Of a DNA stretch of 45,941 nt, positions 44,634 through 45,941 are shown piece after piece. Source of the DNA: Microvirga vignae (GTDB taxonomy: Bacteria; Pseudomonadota; Alphaproteobacteria; Rhizobiales; Beijerinckiaceae); the NCBI RefSeq assembly GCF_001017175.1, contig NZ_LCYG01000086.1:1-45941 (forward strand), written 5' to 3'. Both the position numbers and the translations under genes were made by a program. The first letter of the stretch is position 1. Each line of letters begins with the position of its first letter. The notes under the pieces are model-generated. The model saw nothing but the letters and a program-made list of their open reading frames with translations, had not been told where the DNA came from and made no database searches.

Positions 44634-44685
44634 AGGCTCGCCCTCTGAGGGGAAAGCGCCCTATAAAGAAGATGACAGCCTTGCC

Positions 44686-45894
44686 ATGAGACCTGCCGTG
44701 GAATTCTTCCCCACCCCCGATAATCCTGTTCCCGGCGCGCCGGTGCTCACCAGCATCACCACCGCCGACGGCGTTTCCCTCCGTGTTGCCTATTGGATGG
44801 CCGAAACAGACCAGCCCAAGGGCACGGTCTGCGTGCTGCACGGCCGGGCGGAGTTCATCGAGAAGTATTTCGAGACGGTGAGCGATCTTCTGAAGCGCGG
44901 CTTTGCGGTGGTGACGTTCGACTGGCGCGGGCAGGGGCTCTCGGGCCGTCAGGTGAAGAACCCCCGCAAGGGCCACGTGCGGCGCTTTGCCGATTACCGG
45001 CTCGACCTCGAGGCCGTGCGCGACCAGATCCTGATCCCGCATATGCCGCAGCCCCATTTCGCGCTCGCCCATTCCATGGGAGGGGCCATTGCGCTCAACG
45101 AGGCCCATGAGGGCTGGCTCCCCTTCCGCCGGCTCGTGACCACGACACCGATGATCGCGCTTTCCATCATCAAGAATACGCGCTCGGTGGCCTTCCTTGC
45201 AGCGGTCTTGCGGTGCCTCGGGCTCGGCAAGATGTTCGTTCCCGGTGGTGGTGAAACATCAATCTCCACCATGCCGTTCAAGGGTAATCGCCTCACGAGC
45301 GATCCGGCGCGCTACTCTCGCAATGCCGATGCCGCCACGGCTATCGGGCCCGGTGCCATCGGCGCGCCGACGGTGGCCTGGCTCGATTCCGCTTTCCGCT
45401 TCATGAGGTGCTTCACCGCGCCGAATTATGCGCTGAAGATCCGCCTGCCCACGCTCATCATTGCAGCAGGCGAAGATCCGGTCTGCGCGACGCCTGCGAC
45501 GGAGCGCTTCGCCGCCCGCCTCAAGGCCGGACACGCCATCGTCATCCCCGGCGCGCGACATGAGATCCTGATGGAGCGCGACGAGATCCGCGAGCAGTTC
45601 TGGGCCGCGTTCGATGCCTTCATTCCGGGAACGCCCGATCCGGTATTTGAGCAGCAGGCCGGCTTGGTCGCGCTGGCGCATCGTGCGGACCCGAGGGGCC
45701 GCGCCAGCGAAAAGTGGCCCCGGTTTGCCGCGCCCAGCGATGCGCCGCTTGAAAAGGAGAGCATTGGATCGATCCCAAAAGTGGAATCTACGTTTGGGGC
45801 CGATGCTCGAGGTTTATCGGCTGAGCAGCTCGACGGCGGCGGTGTGGACCCGGCGGTCGCCCGCCGCGACGATGCGCCCGCCATTGGCGGCTGA
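44686..45894 (+). CDS. Alpha/beta hydrolase (lysophospholipase-like) with an unusual C-terminal extension
   Basis: A 402-aa protein whose first 315 residues are a standard alpha/beta hydrolase of the serine-aminopeptidase/lysophospholipase L2 type. Visible are VCVLHGRAEFIEKYFETVSDLLKRGFAVVTFDWRGQGLSGR, the nucleophile Ser130 in LAHSMGGA, the acid Asp264 in AAGEDPV, and His292 in PGARHEILME. The remaining 85 residues are low in conserved character. They are encoded by a dispersed palindromic repeat (45693-45808) and then by DNA antisense to the end of the next gene. The original stop was probably lost, or a downstream frameshift has extended the frame. Substrate unknown; no signal peptide. Confidence 0.82.
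   Translation: MRPAVEFFPTPDNPVPGAPVLTSITTADGVSLRVAYWMAETDQPKGTVCVLHGRAEFIEKYFETVSDLLKRGFAVVTFDWRGQGLSGRQVKNPRKGHVRRFADYRLDLEAVRDQILIPHMPQPHFALAHSMGGAIALNEAHEGWLPFRRLVTTTPMIALSIIKNTRSVAFLAAVLRCLGLGKMFVPGGGETSISTMPFKGNRLTSDPARYSRNADAATAIGPGAIGAPTVAWLDSAFRFMRCFTAPNYALKIRLPTLIIAAGEDPVCATPATERFAARLKAGHAIVIPGARHEILMERDEIREQFWAAFDAFIPGTPDPVFEQQAGLVALAHRADPRGRASEKWPRFAAPSDAPLEKESIGSIPKVESTFGADARGLSAEQLDGGGVDPAVARRDDAPAIGG
45693..45808. repeat. Composite palindromic intergenic repeat, copy B
   Basis: Positions 45759-45808 match the reverse complement of 1010-1059 at 41 of 50 positions, with the ends GAGCATTGG and CCGATGCTC. Next to it, about 45700-45745, a diverged partner carries AAAAGTGG, CCGG and AGCGATGCGC, corresponding to 1071-1116. 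The two-part order is therefore preserved in inverse orientation. This copy lies within the 3' end of the alpha/beta hydrolase frame. Confidence 0.72.
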
Positions 45895-45941
45895 GCCGCC
45901 GTTCCAGGGGGTGACGATACCGCCCGCGCCCTCGATGATCG
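45814..45941 (-). CDS. C-terminal fragment of a histidinol-phosphatase/inositol-monophosphatase-family enzyme
   Basis: Only the last 41 codons lie in the window; the gene continues past the right edge. The translated part reads IIEGAGGIVTPWNGG, then a short variable stretch, then NGGRIVAAGDRRVHTAAVELL and a TAA stop at 45816-45814. The E-G-A-G-G-x-x-T-x-W motif and the GR-x-V-A-A-G-D ending are the C-terminal signature of inositol-monophosphatase-like enzymes, most like HisN-type histidinol phosphatases. It overlaps the extended 3' end of the alpha/beta hydrolase frame on the other strand by 81 bases. Confidence 0.75.
   Translation of the reverse strand, partial: IIEGAGGIVTPWNGGSAANGGRIVAAGDRRVHTAAVELLSR

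Overview
The window looks like a chromosomal segment of a GC-rich alphaproteobacterium, probably order Hyphomicrobiales (Rhizobiales). A Microvirga/Methylobacterium-like relative is my best guess, but this rests on gene content only. Supporting signs are a fused indolepyruvate:ferredoxin oxidoreductase, an HWE-type histidine kinase, a ROSE-like RNA thermometer in front of a small heat-shock gene, a TAXI-type TRAP transporter with a DUF1850 partner, and palindromic intergenic repeats of the type common in this order. I see no phage, insertion sequence, CRISPR array, rRNA or tRNA. Almost all genes are intact housekeeping or transport genes.

Layout. 1-2.9 kb: small conserved proteins (a 112-aa protein, DUF2937, a 96-aa Cys-motif protein coupled to a WD40 protein, a secreted 87-aa protein). 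2.9-6.7 kb: a zinc-uptake operon on the minus strand. Its order is a tiny His-rich membrane protein (too short for ordinary ORF calling), ZnuC, ZnuB, ZnuA and a CobW-type GTPase, behind a strong palindromic operator candidate. 6.8-8.4 kb: periplasmic glucan biosynthesis protein. 8.5-12.2 kb: TAXI-TRAP substrate-binding protein, fused 4TM/12TM permease and DUF1850 protein, with a terminator between the first two. 12.2-16.9 kb: small membrane protein, gamma-glutamyltransferase-family enzyme, an EF-Tu-domain-3-like orphan, YitT-family protein, and a NicO nickel/cobalt transporter with its DUF1007 partner. 17.1-22.7 kb: indolepyruvate:ferredoxin oxidoreductase facing an aromatic/aspartate-type aminotransferase, then uracil-DNA glycosylase. 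22.9-28 kb: secreted 5'-nucleotidase, HWE histidine kinase, ferrochelatase. 28.2-30.3 kb: SPFH/NfeD pair and a glutathione S-transferase. 30.4-36.1 kb: envelope and sugar-nucleotide genes (KdsD-type isomerase, GalU, GalE, lytic transglycosylase, SGNH hydrolase). 36.2-42.3 kb: glutamate synthase GltB-GltD with a long structured leader. 42.8-45.9 kb: threonine aldolase-type enzyme, Hsp20 with RNA thermometer, alpha/beta hydrolase, and the C-terminus of a histidinol-phosphatase-like enzyme cut by the window edge.

How the genes work together. The zinc operon forms a complete uptake route: periplasmic binding, membrane channel, ATPase, a metallochaperone GTPase and a possible His-rich accessory. 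The aminotransferase and indolepyruvate oxidoreductase could act in sequence to turn aromatic amino acids into aryl-acetyl-CoA. GalU, GalE and KdsD supply sugar precursors for the envelope. GltB and GltD form the NADPH-dependent ammonium-assimilation enzyme. The most interesting unexplained signals are regulatory or very small: the His-rich microprotein, three strong inverted repeats near promoters, the multi-hairpin gltB leader, and a composite repeat whose second copy has been read into the C-terminus of a hydrolase.
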